From: a virus
Strand: one strand, 5' to 3'
DNA: 23,281 nucleotides
Virus record (IMG/VR): IMGVR_UViG_3300049893_002716
Location: 1-23,281 of that record
Position numbers and translations under genes: made by a program. Under the pieces are notes generated by a model. That model made no database searches. It saw nothing but the letters and a program-made list of their open reading frames with translations, and was not told where the DNA came from. Shown one piece after another: positions 23,062 through 23,281 of the stretch. Every line of letters starts with the position of its first letter. The stretch's first letter is position 1.

Positions 23062-23193
23062 ATGGAACTTAAAGAAATAAAGTGTATTGCTAGTCGTATA
23101 CAACGAGAAATAACAAATAAGGCTTACACAAGCAGTAACGTATTTCTAACTGACGTTGAAGAACTAACAAGGAGGATTCTTGATGAAGCTTAA
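23062..23193 (+). CDS. Unknown small helical protein (43 aa)
   Basis: ATG 23062 starts two bases after the previous stop. It is a charged, helical sequence (MELKEIKCIASRIQREITNK) ending in VEELTRRILDEA. It has no clear Shine-Dalgarno site of its own, so it would depend on coupling, and its end contains the ribosome site of the next gene. A real but unknown gene seems likely, not sure. Confidence 0.5.
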   Translation: MELKEIKCIASRIQREITNKAYTSSNVFLTDVEELTRRILDEA

Positions 23194-23281
23194 AACACGT
23201 TTAGCTAATAAAGCTGGTGCGAAAAATATTTTCACTCAAATAATGCCGGAAATGCAGCAAAGAATAAAAGATTTTATTGAT
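23183..23281 (+). CDS. Partial gene at right edge (first 33 codons)
   Basis: ATG 23183 has a strong AAGGAGG 7 bases upstream and overlaps the previous gene by 11 bases. The visible start is MKLKTRLANKAGAKNIFTQI followed by MPEMQQRIKDFID. The rest is outside the window and the family cannot be named. Confidence 0.55.
   Translation, partial: MKLKTRLANKAGAKNIFTQIMPEMQQRIKDFID

Overview
The window is an AT-rich stretch of a tailed double-stranded DNA phage or prophage. The evidence is a contiguous set of terminase small and large subunits, portal and tail-fibre genes, together with a phage-type regulator, RuvC-like nuclease, DNA methyltransferases and a helicase-primase. The host is not certain. 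The low GC content, an alphaproteobacterial-style XRE repressor, a patatin-like phospholipase and an ankyrin-repeat protein would all fit an intracellular alphaproteobacterium (Rickettsiales or Holosporales type), but this is inference. No integrase, att site, tRNA, rRNA or CRISPR array was seen, and no capsid or lysis gene is recognisable inside the window.

The left 15.7 kb reads leftward. From right to left it holds an early or regulatory block (15678 to 13197: three unknown small proteins, an XRE repressor, a 55-residue membrane protein, a RuvC-like resolvase and a probable duplicated DUF2829/Tad2-like protein). A sigma70-type promoter at 13132-13160 then starts the late block: an unknown 91-residue protein, a ParB-methyltransferase fusion, small and large terminase, a tiny zinc-ribbon protein, a portal, a collagen-like coiled-coil protein, a patatin-like phospholipase and a cluster of tail-fibre genes. 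The last of these runs off the left edge. Many borders are TAATG or ATGA overlaps, which suggests coupled translation.

Between the divergent blocks lies an 886-base region without a gene (15679-16564). It contains a dense family of inverted and direct repeats built on GCTGGTAAA/TTTACCAGC, an AT-rich run, two hairpins with terminator character and two outward promoters. It looks like a replication origin or operator array, and it sits directly before the helicase-primase gene.

The right part reads rightward. The promoter at 16457-16485 serves a helicase-primase with unusual domain order and a C5-cytosine methyltransferase whose second half also carries a long, motif-rich overlapping frame. 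A second promoter (20102-20130) shares 15 identical bases with the leftward early promoter, so the two are probably controlled together. It drives a string of small accessory genes: a two-helix membrane protein, an unknown protein, a duplicated-domain coiled-coil protein, a zinc ribbon, an ankyrin-repeat protein and small proteins at the right edge. Just behind that promoter is what looks like a decayed remnant of a DUF2829/Tad2-like gene.
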